This document shows, piece after piece, positions 1 through 4,993 of a stretch of 6,559 nucleotides of DNA. Positions within the stretch are counted from its first letter, which is position 1, and every line of letters begins with the position of its first letter. The notes below the pieces were generated by a model that was not told the origin of the DNA, made no database searches, and saw nothing but the letters and a program-made list of their open reading frames with translations. Source of the stretch: a bacterium. Lineage in GTDB: Bacteria > Cyanobacteriota > Vampirovibrionia > Gastranaerophilales > Gastranaerophilaceae. The stretch lies in the NCBI GenBank assembly GCA_024408905.1, contig JAKSUP010000080.1:1-6559 (forward strand), read 5' to 3'. The position numbers and the translations under genes were made by a program.

Positions 1-627
1 AGTTTCATTCTTGTTTTTATTTCCATTTATTTTGGCCAATTTTTCTTTTTGGCTTTTTTTCTTCCAAGGTGCTTTTTTATTTTTGGGTGTTTTTTTATAT
101 AAGAAAAATGCTCTGTCATCTCCTTGTACTTCTTGAATGGCCAGATTAATATTTTTCAATGCAGATTGATTATCACCGTTATAATAATCTTTATTTGAAC
201 GATTTAGGTATTCTCTCATAGTATCAGTTTTAACTAAAGATGTATCAAAAGAATAATTTATAGTTAAAGACTCTCTGTAACTATCTTGTGGAAAATTTCC
301 GAAAGGTTCTGATTTTTGAAGTGCATGTATTGCTGATTCATCATATAGTGTGTTCCCGGAACTCTCTAATATTTTAGCTGAAAGCACATAACCTTCTTTA
401 TCTAGAGTTATTAGCATTCTTGTGTGACCTGTTTCTATAACGTCAGGCGCAGTCCAATTCTTTTGTAATGTGGATTTTACATTCTCCATATAATCAGAAA
501 ACTGATTTGTGAGTTCTCTGCTTGCGCTGGGCTGATTGGCTTTATATTCCTCAAATGTGTATGCGTTTGCATTGTTGTAAAATGCAAGTAGCAAACATAT
601 ACACAATATTAATTTTAATTTTCCCAT
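1..627 (-). CDS. Exported TonB C-terminal-domain protein with TPR-like segment and Lys-rich tail (3' end outside window)
   Basis: An open frame of 209 codons runs from ATG at 627 to the window edge with no stop. Residues 1-22 look like a signal peptide (KLK, hydrophobic stretch LILCICLLLAF, likely cleavage after NANA), so the protein is probably exported. Residues about 50-127 match the TonB/TolA C-terminal fold: TLQKNW, then a strand pair around LITLDKEGYVLSAKILESSG, then YDESAIHAL, EPFG and a final strand LTINYSFD. Residues about 143-166 (YYNGDNQSALKNINLAI) resemble one TPR helix pair. After that the chain is very rich in Lys and Asn. TonB_C domains usually contact envelope partners, but the usual N-terminal membrane anchor and Pro-rich spacer are absent, so a classical energy-transducer role is doubtful. 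The start codon has no Shine-Dalgarno sequence. The domain call is fairly secure; the function is unknown. Confidence 0.8.
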   Translation of the reverse strand, partial: MGKLKLILCICLLLAFYNNANAYTFEEYKANQPSASRELTNQFSDYMENVKSTLQKNWTAPDVIETGHTRMLITLDKEGYVLSAKILESSGNTLYDESAIHALQKSEPFGNFPQDSYRESLTINYSFDTSLVKTDTMREYLNRSNKDYYNGDNQSALKNINLAIQEVQGDDRAFFLYKKTPKNKKAPWKKKSQKEKLAKINGNKNKNET

Positions 628-633
628 AACTTG

Positions 634-662
634 ATTGTATGGAAAATAATATTAAAATACAA
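634..662 (-). promoter_or_regulatory. Predicted promoter of the TonB_C-domain gene, placing the start site at its ATG
   Basis: On the minus strand TTGTAT (657-662) is separated by 17 bases from TACAAT (634-639). Six bases later comes the ATG at 627, so the expected transcription start coincides with the start codon. The -35 box is weak (3 of 6 consensus bases) and the -10 box is good (5 of 6). No Shine-Dalgarno sequence lies between the box and the ATG, consistent with a leaderless mRNA. This is inferred from sequence only. Confidence 0.5.
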
Positions 663-671
663 GTTTTTGGA

Positions 672-1202
672 TTAATAAAGGTATTTATTTGAGCTAAAAA
701 TGTTAATTAAAACAAAACTTGTCAGTAAGAAATCAAGCCCAACAAAGGTTCCAACAAGCCAAAACGAAATATTTGAAATGCCTAAAATGATAATTAAACC
801 TATTAAAAATTGAATGATAGCTAAAATAATATTTGCCCACCAAAAATATAGAGTACTTTTTGTTTGAAAAGCAAATGCTTGTGTTGAAAAACTTTCTAAA
901 ATAAAATAAAGTCCTAAAATGCTTGAAATTATAGTAAAATTGGTAAACGGCAAGAAAAATAATGTCAACCCTAATAGTACAAGTATGCTCCCTAAAATTA
1001 TGTTCAAGACGTAGTGTTTTGAGTAGTTTTTAGATATAAGTGCAGCAAATATTTTATATGAGCCATAAATTATAAAGCTTGAGCAAATAACAGCTCCAAA
1101 AGTTATTGAAGTGACTTTTGGTAATATTAGTATTTCCAACCCCAGTAGTAAAAGTATAATGCCTTCAATCAATAAAAAGCATAAAAATCTTTTTTCTGAC
1201 AT
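672..1202 (-). CDS. HdeD/DUF308-like six-helix membrane protein
   Basis: A 176-residue protein made almost wholly of hydrophobic segments. About six membrane helices can be seen, near residues 8-27, 31-55, 66-84, 89-108, 119-140 and 146-170, arranged as repeated helix pairs joined by short loops (LPKVTSITFG, FLPFTNF, LGISNISFW). This length, the pseudo-repeat and the Gly-rich helix starts fit the HdeD/DUF308 family of small inner-membrane proteins. Escherichia coli HdeD is tied to acid resistance, but most family members have no assigned role, so acid tolerance should not be assumed here. The start is well supported: AAAAGGAG (1210-1217) lies 7 bases before the ATG. The gene ends 44 bases before the TonB_C-domain gene on the same strand, and no clear terminator separates them, so read-through is possible. 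No partner gene for acid stress is visible. Confidence 0.72.
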   Translation of the reverse strand: MSEKRFLCFLLIEGIILLLLGLEILILPKVTSITFGAVICSSFIIYGSYKIFAALISKNYSKHYVLNIILGSILVLLGLTLFFLPFTNFTIISSILGLYFILESFSTQAFAFQTKSTLYFWWANIILAIIQFLIGLIIILGISNISFWLVGTFVGLDFLLTSFVLINIFSSNKYLY

Positions 1203-1209
1203 AGTTTAA

Positions 1210-1224
1210 CTCCTTTTATAAAAG
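1210..1224 (-). promoter_or_regulatory. Strong ribosome binding site of the HdeD-like gene, inside a small palindrome
   Basis: Read on the minus strand, AAAAGGAG lies 7 bases before the ATG at 1202 and fixes that start. The site overlaps a perfect 12-base palindrome CTTTTATAAAAG (1213-1224), which could pair part of the site in the mRNA. The stem is mostly A-T, so any effect on translation would be small. Confidence 0.6.
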
Positions 1225-1248
1225 TTTAATCCAATAAATATATTTTTG

Positions 1249-1301
1249 AATTCACCACATCGGTGGTCGAGTAGAACACACCAAAATATATATTTTGGTG
1301 T
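1249..1301. repeat. REP-like element: hairpin, GTCGAGTAG box and perfect 24-bp palindrome
   Basis: The segment holds a short hairpin ACCAC-ATCG-GTGGT (about 1254-1267), then GGTGGTCGAGTAG (1262-1274), then a perfect 24-base palindrome at 1278-1301 (arms ACACCAAAATAT and ATATTTTGGTGT). The order GGTGGTCGAGTAG, then a variable hairpin, then GTATnnAG resembles, from memory, a family of extragenic palindromes found in many bacteria whose far side reads TATCGAGACC. Here the far side is only GTATTAAG, so the copy would be degraded. The palindrome is certain; the family link is tentative. Confidence 0.5.
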
Positions 1302-1538
1302 ATTAAGTTTGTAATTGTTTTTATTTCTTTTCTTTTGGGTGCGTTTTCTTTTTTTAACCTCACTTCCATTACCTGAGTATTTATTCCATATCCCTTCATT
1401 TACCCCCTTTGCTTTGCTAAAAAAAGAAAAGAAAATGCACATATATAAATAAAAACAAAAAATAGTAAAACCCCCTCCTGCCTTTCAGGCACCCTCCCCA
1501 TTGGAGAGGGAATTTCTAATAATACACCAAAATATATA
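1287..1538. repeat. Nested inverted repeat, MITE-like, in the gap upstream of pgk
   Basis: The 408 bases from 1203 to 1610 hold no convincing gene but much symmetry. A 19-base sequence at 1287-1305 recurs exactly, inverted, at 1520-1538 (TAATACACCAAAATATATA on the plus strand). Inside it lies a second, imperfect inverted pair. TTGTTTTTATTT (1315-1326) matches AAATAAAAACAA (1447-1458) over 12 of 12 bases, and GTGCGTTTTCTTTT (1339-1352) matches 1427-1440 with one mismatch. Both neighbouring homopolymer runs also correspond. The outline, about 250 bases with inverted ends and no transposase, is that of a miniature inverted-repeat element or a long imperfect hairpin. No target-site duplication is evident, and the low complexity of the A/T runs weakens the inner pair. 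Confidence 0.5.
1471..1510. repeat. GC-rich double-hairpin intergenic repeat
   Basis: A sharply GC-rich patch in AT-rich surroundings can fold as two adjacent stems: TGCCT-TTC-AGGCA (1479-1491) and CCCTCCCC-ATT-GGAGAGGG (1492-1510, seven of eight pairs). The preceding CCCCCTCC (1471-1478) could compete for the same GGAGAGGG. On the reverse strand it reads CCCTCTCCAATGGGGAGGG followed by TGCCTGAAAGGCA, a pattern I recall from dispersed intergenic repeats in several gut bacterial genomes. There is no T tract after it, so it is not a typical terminator. Confidence 0.55.
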
Positions 1539-1563
1539 AAATGAAGTAAAAATATCTTTGATG

Positions 1564-1604
1564 TATAATTGTCTTAACGAGCTTTTGTATAAGAAAGGAA
1601 AGAG
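1564..1604 (+). promoter_or_regulatory. Predicted -10 box and ribosome binding site of pgk
   Basis: A consensus TATAAT (1564-1569) lies 41 bases before the pgk ATG, predicting a start near 1576 and a 5' leader of about 35 bases. No good -35 box is found 16-18 bases upstream; the expected place reads ATGAAG. The purine-rich AAAGGAAAGAG (1594-1604) is the ribosome binding site and supports the ATG at 1611. The promoter lies only about 25 bases downstream of the inverted-repeat cluster. Confidence 0.55.
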
Positions 1605-1610
1605 ACTATT

Positions 1611-2807
1611 ATGAAAAAATCAATTAAAGATTTAGGTGACATCAAAGGTAAAAGAGCATTAGTCAGAGTTGATGTTAATGTACCTTTGGATGAAAACAAA
1701 AATGTAACAGATGATACAAGAATTCAAGCAATTGTTCCTACTGTTAATTATTTGAAAGAAAGAGGAGCTAAAATTATTCTTATGGCTCACTTAGGCAGAC
1801 CAAAAGGAGAAAAGAACCCTGAATTTACACTTGAACCTGTTGCTAAATATATGGCGAAAGTTTTTGGTGAAGAAATTATATTTATTCCATCAGTTGAAGA
1901 AGCTGCTCAATATGTAGAAAAACTTCAAGATGGTCAAATCGCTTTGTTGGAAAATATCCGTTACTATAAAGCAGAAGAAGCTAAAGATGATGATATGACA
2001 TTTGCTAATGAACTTGCAAAATATGGTGATTTTTATGTAAATGACGCTTTTGGTGCTGCTCACAGAAATCACACTTCAACTGCAAAATTGGCTAAGGTTG
2101 TTAAACCTGCCGTTTCAGGTTTGTTGATGGAAAAAGAAATCAGATGCTTATCTCAAGCTCTTGATAACCCTACAAGACCGTTAACTGCTGTTGTTGGTGG
2201 TGCAAAAGTTTCTTCAAAGATTGGTGTATTGGAAAACTTGCTGGACAAAGTTGACAATATGATAATCGGTGGTGGCATGGCTTATACTTTTGTTAAAGCT
2301 AACGGTGGTAAAATCGGTAATTCAATCTGTGAAGATGACCAACTGGAAGTTGCTTTGGCTATCCAAAAGAAAGCACAAGAAAAAGGCGTTAAGCTTGTTA
2401 TGGCAACTGATGTTTTAGTTACTGATGATTTTTCAGGTAACGGGACTAATAAATTTGTTAAAATTAATGAAATTCCTGATGGCTTTGAAGGTGTTGATGC
2501 CGGCGAAGAATCAAGAAAAGCATTCGCTGAAGTTCTTAAATCTTCAAAAACAATTCTTATGAACGGACCTGTTGGTGCTTTCGAAAATCCTAAGTTTGCA
2601 GAAGGTACAAAAGCTGTTTTAGCAGCAATTGTTGAAGCAACAAAAGCTGGCGCGACTTCTGTTATCGGTGGTGGAGATTCAGTTAGCGCAGCTAAAAAAT
2701 TCTGTAAGGCTGAAGACTTTACTCACGTATCAACAGGTGGTGGTGCTTCTTTGGAATTTATTGAAGGTAAAGTTCTTCCTGGTGTTGCAGCATTAGATGA
2801 AGTTTAG
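1611..2807 (+). CDS. pgk: Phosphoglycerate kinase
   Basis: A full-length 398-residue cytoplasmic phosphoglycerate kinase, which transfers phosphate between 1,3-bisphosphoglycerate and ADP in glycolysis or the reverse in gluconeogenesis. The N-terminal substrate domain shows RVDVNVP (19-25, with Asp21 and Asn23), Arg37, HLGRP (60-64), LENIRYY (113-119) and DAFGAAHRNHTST (145-157). The C-terminal nucleotide domain shows GGAKVSSK (196-203), GGGMAYTF (220-227), NGPVGAFE (318-325), GGGDS (353-357) and STGGGASLE (374-382). All expected substrate and nucleotide residues are present and the length is typical of bacteria. The gene stands alone, without gap, tpi or eno beside it, with its own promoter and a terminator just downstream, so it is probably monocistronic. 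Start and end are secure. Confidence 0.98.
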   Translation: MKKSIKDLGDIKGKRALVRVDVNVPLDENKNVTDDTRIQAIVPTVNYLKERGAKIILMAHLGRPKGEKNPEFTLEPVAKYMAKVFGEEIIFIPSVEEAAQYVEKLQDGQIALLENIRYYKAEEAKDDDMTFANELAKYGDFYVNDAFGAAHRNHTSTAKLAKVVKPAVSGLLMEKEIRCLSQALDNPTRPLTAVVGGAKVSSKIGVLENLLDKVDNMIIGGGMAYTFVKANGGKIGNSICEDDQLEVALAIQKKAQEKGVKLVMATDVLVTDDFSGNGTNKFVKINEIPDGFEGVDAGEESRKAFAEVLKSSKTILMNGPVGAFENPKFAEGTKAVLAAIVEATKAGATSVIGGGDSVSAAKKFCKAEDFTHVSTGGGASLEFIEGKVLPGVAALDEV

Positions 2808-2825
2808 TATTTAATGTAATGAAAT

Positions 2826-2859
2826 AAAAAAGACTGACTTAATAGTCAGTCTTTTTTTT
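2826..2859. terminator. Bidirectional rho-independent terminator between pgk and bioY
   Basis: A perfect stem GACTGAC (2832-2838), loop TTAATA, GTCAGTC (2845-2851) is flanked by six A on the left (2826-2831) and eight T on the right (2852-2859). Read on the plus strand it ends pgk, 18 bases after the stop codon. Read on the minus strand the A run becomes a U run and ends the bioY-containing operon, whose last stop codon is at 2875. The stem can extend through the A/T flanks. Confidence 0.92.
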
Positions 2860-2874
2860 ATTATAAAGTATTTT

Positions 2875-3552
2875 CTAACACATAATTATCCAAAAAACTT
2901 TTCTTGCAAATCTTCCCAAATAAATTGCTACAACAGAGAAAAATACATCATAGAATATTTGTATGCCACTTTGTGAAGATATCCAGCTTGAAACAATATC
3001 CATTGAGGCATGTTTAAGAGTTGCAATGAATAAAATGTAAAGAATACCCAGTATATGTACTGTTATAACGCCGAGTATTGACAGTAAAACAATTCTAAAG
3101 AAATCGGTCTTAATTTTTAGAAGTGTTCCTGATAGGAAAATCGCTGGTATTAAGGCCAATATATACCCAAATCCGAATTCGCTCACATAACTTATTCCAC
3201 CACCAAGTGCAAATATCGGGAAGAACATTCCGAGTGTTATGTATCCACAAATCGCAGCAATTCCGAATTTTCTGCCTAATAAAGCCACGATAAAGAATAC
3301 CATCGGTATTTGTGGAATATATCTGTATGCTTTTGTAAAATGTTGTATTAATTCCATATTTGTTGGATTTGTATCTAAAAAAGCCATCGCATCTAATGGA
3401 ATGAAAACATGTTTTAATGTTATTTGCGTAAATGTTGCGATAATAAGTAATAAAACAGATAATGCAACCAATATAAGAGTCCCAAGAGTAATCCTGATTG
3501 GTTCGCCTTTGTATTTAAAACTATTTAATTGTTTTTCAATTCTTTTAGTCAT
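2875..3552 (-). CDS. bioY: BioY-family biotin transporter substrate-binding (S) component
   Basis: A 225-residue membrane protein with about six helices, at roughly 20-42, 78-93, 97-117, 127-145, 152-178 and 198-215. The core YIPQIPMVFFIVALLGRKFG (78-97), followed by YITLGMFFPIFALGGG (104-119) and FGFGYILALIPAIFLSG (126-142), is characteristic of BioY. The Gly-rich loop before the fourth helix is the family's signature region. BioY is the membrane component that captures biotin in ECF-type uptake systems. It works with the EcfT/EcfA1/EcfA2 energizing module, none of which is encoded here, so a module elsewhere in the genome would be needed. The N-terminal extension of about 20 mostly charged residues and the wording of the core resemble cyanobacterial BioY. 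It is the last gene of the operon. Its ATG overlaps the rimI stop by 8 bases (ATGACTAA) with no ribosome binding site, suggesting coupled translation. Confidence 0.88.
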   Translation of the reverse strand: MTKRIEKQLNSFKYKGEPIRITLGTLILVALSVLLLIIATFTQITLKHVFIPLDAMAFLDTNPTNMELIQHFTKAYRYIPQIPMVFFIVALLGRKFGIAAICGYITLGMFFPIFALGGGISYVSEFGFGYILALIPAIFLSGTLLKIKTDFFRIVLLSILGVITVHILGILYILFIATLKHASMDIVSSWISSQSGIQIFYDVFFSVVAIYLGRFARKVFWIIMC

Positions 3553-4084
3553 TTATTTTAATTAATTTTTCTAAAGTTTCTTTGTTTTTATTATATACTG
3601 ATTTAAATTTATCGTAAAAAATATTTTCAGTCCACATGATAAGAGCATCTTCATTATTATCTTGGTAATAATGTTTTCTCGTCCCGAGAGAATTAAAACC
3701 GTATTTAGAGTATAACCCAATCGCTGCGTTATTTGAAACCCTTACTTCTAATGTCAAATATTTTATCTTTTCTTTGTAACAATCTTCTAAAATTTTAATT
3801 ATAATGGCTTCTCCGACGTGATTTCTTCTGTAATCATTAGCAACAGCAATTGTTGTAATGTGTCCTTCATCAATAATGTGCCATGTTCCGGCATAACCGA
3901 CAAGTTTACCGTCAGAAGTTTTTGCACAATAATATTTTGCCAGATTATTATTTAATTCATCATAAAAAGATGAAGTAGACCAATGATGTTCCCCATATGC
4001 TTCTGCTTCAATTTTAACAACATCTTTGATGTCATTTGCAGTCATTTCGGTTATATATATTTCTGATAATTTTACTATGGACAT
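3545..4084 (-). CDS. rimI: GNAT-family ribosomal protein S18 alanine N-acetyltransferase
   Basis: A 179-residue GNAT acetyltransferase matching RimI, which acetylates the N-terminal alanine of ribosomal protein S18 using acetyl-CoA. The acetyl-CoA loop is YRRNHVGEA (85-93). Then come LEVRVSNNAAIGLYSKYGF (112-130) and GTRKHYYQDNNEDALIMW (134-151), the RimI hallmark. Glu113 and Tyr125 sit where the family's catalytic Glu and Tyr are expected. In the usual R-x-x-G-x-G loop the first Gly is replaced by His89. About 25 extra residues, Lys-rich, follow the core. I chose the ATG at 4084, which overlaps the upstream stop by 10 bases and follows GGGAAAG at short spacing; an in-frame TTG at 4096 would add four residues and has no binding site. 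The family is certain. The substrate is inferred, since RimI-like enzymes can be broader. Confidence 0.9.
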   Translation of the reverse strand: MSIVKLSEIYITEMTANDIKDVVKIEAEAYGEHHWSTSSFYDELNNNLAKYYCAKTSDGKLVGYAGTWHIIDEGHITTIAVANDYRRNHVGEAIIIKILEDCYKEKIKYLTLEVRVSNNAAIGLYSKYGFNSLGTRKHYYQDNNEDALIMWTENIFYDKFKSVYNKNKETLEKLIKIND

Positions 4085-4395
4085 ATACTTTCCCAATCTG
4101 TATCATCATCTTCTGCATCAAGTTCATAAGAGAATCCGTTATAGCGACCTTCGTTATTTGGTTCAACAATTTCTTCTCCATCCTCCAACATTAGCATCAA
4201 AGATAATTTAAGTTGATTTTTATAGTTTTCTAACGCTTTTTCTCTTGTTTTAGCGCAGTATGTAAAACTCGGGATTTCCTTTATTTCAACATAATAATAA
4301 GGATTCCCGTTAAAATCAGTATCGGTACCCTCAACAAGAGTCCAATCTAAATTCAAATAGTAATCAAGGTCTTTTGTTATATTCTCATCACTCAT
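4075..4395 (-). CDS. Orphan HicB-like domain protein
   Basis: A 106-residue soluble protein whose middle matches the HicB-like antitoxin fold: YYLNLDWTLVEG (about 12-23), NPYYYVEIKEIPSF (about 31-44), TREKALENYKNQLKLSLMLML (about 49-69) and DGEEIVEP (about 71-78). HicB antitoxins bind the toxin HicA, an RNA-cleaving double-stranded-RNA-binding-like protein. No hicA-like gene lies on either side, and the protein lacks the DNA-binding C-terminus of many HicB antitoxins, ending instead in an acidic tail (ELDAEDDDTDWE). It sits tightly inside a housekeeping operon, which argues against an active toxin-antitoxin pair. I chose ATG at 4395 because AAAGG (4403-4407) lies 7 bases upstream and the overlap ATGAGTGA with the previous gene is 8 bases. 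The upstream in-frame ATG at 4410 lacks a binding site. Confidence 0.72.
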   Translation of the reverse strand: MSDENITKDLDYYLNLDWTLVEGTDTDFNGNPYYYVEIKEIPSFTYCAKTREKALENYKNQLKLSLMLMLEDGEEIVEPNNEGRYNGFSYELDAEDDDTDWESICP

Positions 4396-4993
4396 CCAAA
4401 GACCTTTCATTTAACGGTTGTTTAATAATAATACCTTCTCCACCAATAACATTTGCCTGTTGTCCGTTTATGTATAAATAAACAGGTGTTGAGGTGTTAG
4501 CTTGAGCTGTTTTTATTAATTGTTTAATTCTGTAATATGTGCTTTCTGTGCCACCACCACTTTGGAAATCATTTGATAAATCAATCATTATTCTTTCGGA
4601 AGTTTCTCTTACGGAAATAACTTTTGTTCCTTGTGGAATTTCTGAAGAAAAACCTTTTGATTTTTCCCATTTTGAAGGTGCTGCTAAAAGCTGTTCTATT
4701 GCATATTCAAAGCAAGAAGCTTCTTTATTTGGGTCGCATGTTCTTTCAACAGAACGCAAATTACCATTTTTATCCAATATAAATATTTTAAGGCTCCTTA
4801 GTGGTTTTAAAGTTGTTGGCTTTACCTCGGTCGTTTCATTTTCTTCCGGTGGAACATTAACAGGAGTGTATTCTTCTTGCTCAGTGCTACTAAAATTCGG
4901 CAAAGGGAATGTTTTGCTAAAATATGCAAAATAAATATATATAACAGTGATTGCAATAAGAATAAATAAACCGAATTTTTGTGAAGAGTTCAT
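4388..4993 (-). CDS. Membrane-anchored GerMN-domain protein
   Basis: A 201-residue protein with one N-terminal membrane helix (about 7-25), a Pro/Glu/Thr-rich linker (about 30-65) and a C-terminal GerMN domain. Domain marks are SLKIFILDKNGNL (67-79), IEQLLAAPSKWEKSKGFSSEIP (99-120), GTKVISV (122-128), RIMIDLSNDFQSGGG (134-148), an Arg/Gln helix (RIKQLIKTA, 155-163) and VYLYINGQ (171-178). GerMN domains were named from spore germination proteins but are common in non-sporulating bacteria as extracytoplasmic, probably wall-associated modules. The linker length suggests the domain is held some distance from the membrane. The ATG at 4993 is well supported by AAAAGGAG (5001-5008) seven bases upstream, and it overlaps the preceding stop by one base (TAATG). 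The domain call is fairly firm; the role is unknown. Confidence 0.82.
   Translation of the reverse strand: MNSSQKFGLFILIAITVIYIYFAYFSKTFPLPNFSSTEQEEYTPVNVPPEENETTEVKPTTLKPLRSLKIFILDKNGNLRSVERTCDPNKEASCFEYAIEQLLAAPSKWEKSKGFSSEIPQGTKVISVRETSERIMIDLSNDFQSGGGTESTYYRIKQLIKTAQANTSTPVYLYINGQQANVIGGEGIIIKQPLNERSLDE

Noticed and set aside
1206..1442. Minus-strand frame of 78 codons in the gap upstream of pgk
   Set aside because: It crosses the palindrome and both arms of the inverted repeats, its product is low-complexity Lys/Arg/Asn-rich sequence with no recognisable domain, and it has no clear ribosome binding site. It is best explained by repeats lacking stop codons.
1492..1510. GC-rich hairpin as a rho-independent terminator
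   Set aside because: No T tract follows on either strand and no gene ends nearby; the next gene downstream, pgk, begins 100 bases later.
1278..1538. CRISPR array suggested by the repeated ACACCAAAATATATA sequence
   Set aside because: There are only two full separate copies about 230 bases apart, one of them half of a palindrome, with no regular spacers and no cas gene.
1890..2072. Minus-strand frame within pgk
   Set aside because: It lies wholly antisense to conserved pgk codons and shows no family motif or ribosome binding site.
2808..2874. Riboswitch or small RNA between pgk and bioY
   Set aside because: The gap is 67 bases between convergent stop codons and is fully explained by the bidirectional terminator.
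3239..3565. Plus-strand frame of 108 codons opposite bioY
   Set aside because: It mirrors the hydrophobic codons of bioY on the other strand; bioY has the family motifs and the operon context.
4026..4211. Plus-strand frame opposite the rimI/HicB-like junction
   Set aside because: It is antisense to two better-supported genes and has no domain.
4075..4410. Complete HicAB toxin-antitoxin system
   Set aside because: No HicA-like small basic protein frame exists within the window next to the HicB-like gene; the neighbours are GerMN and RimI.
4539..4934. Plus-strand frame of 131 codons opposite the GerMN gene
   Set aside because: It is antisense to a gene with a clear domain, a strong ribosome binding site and correct operon spacing.
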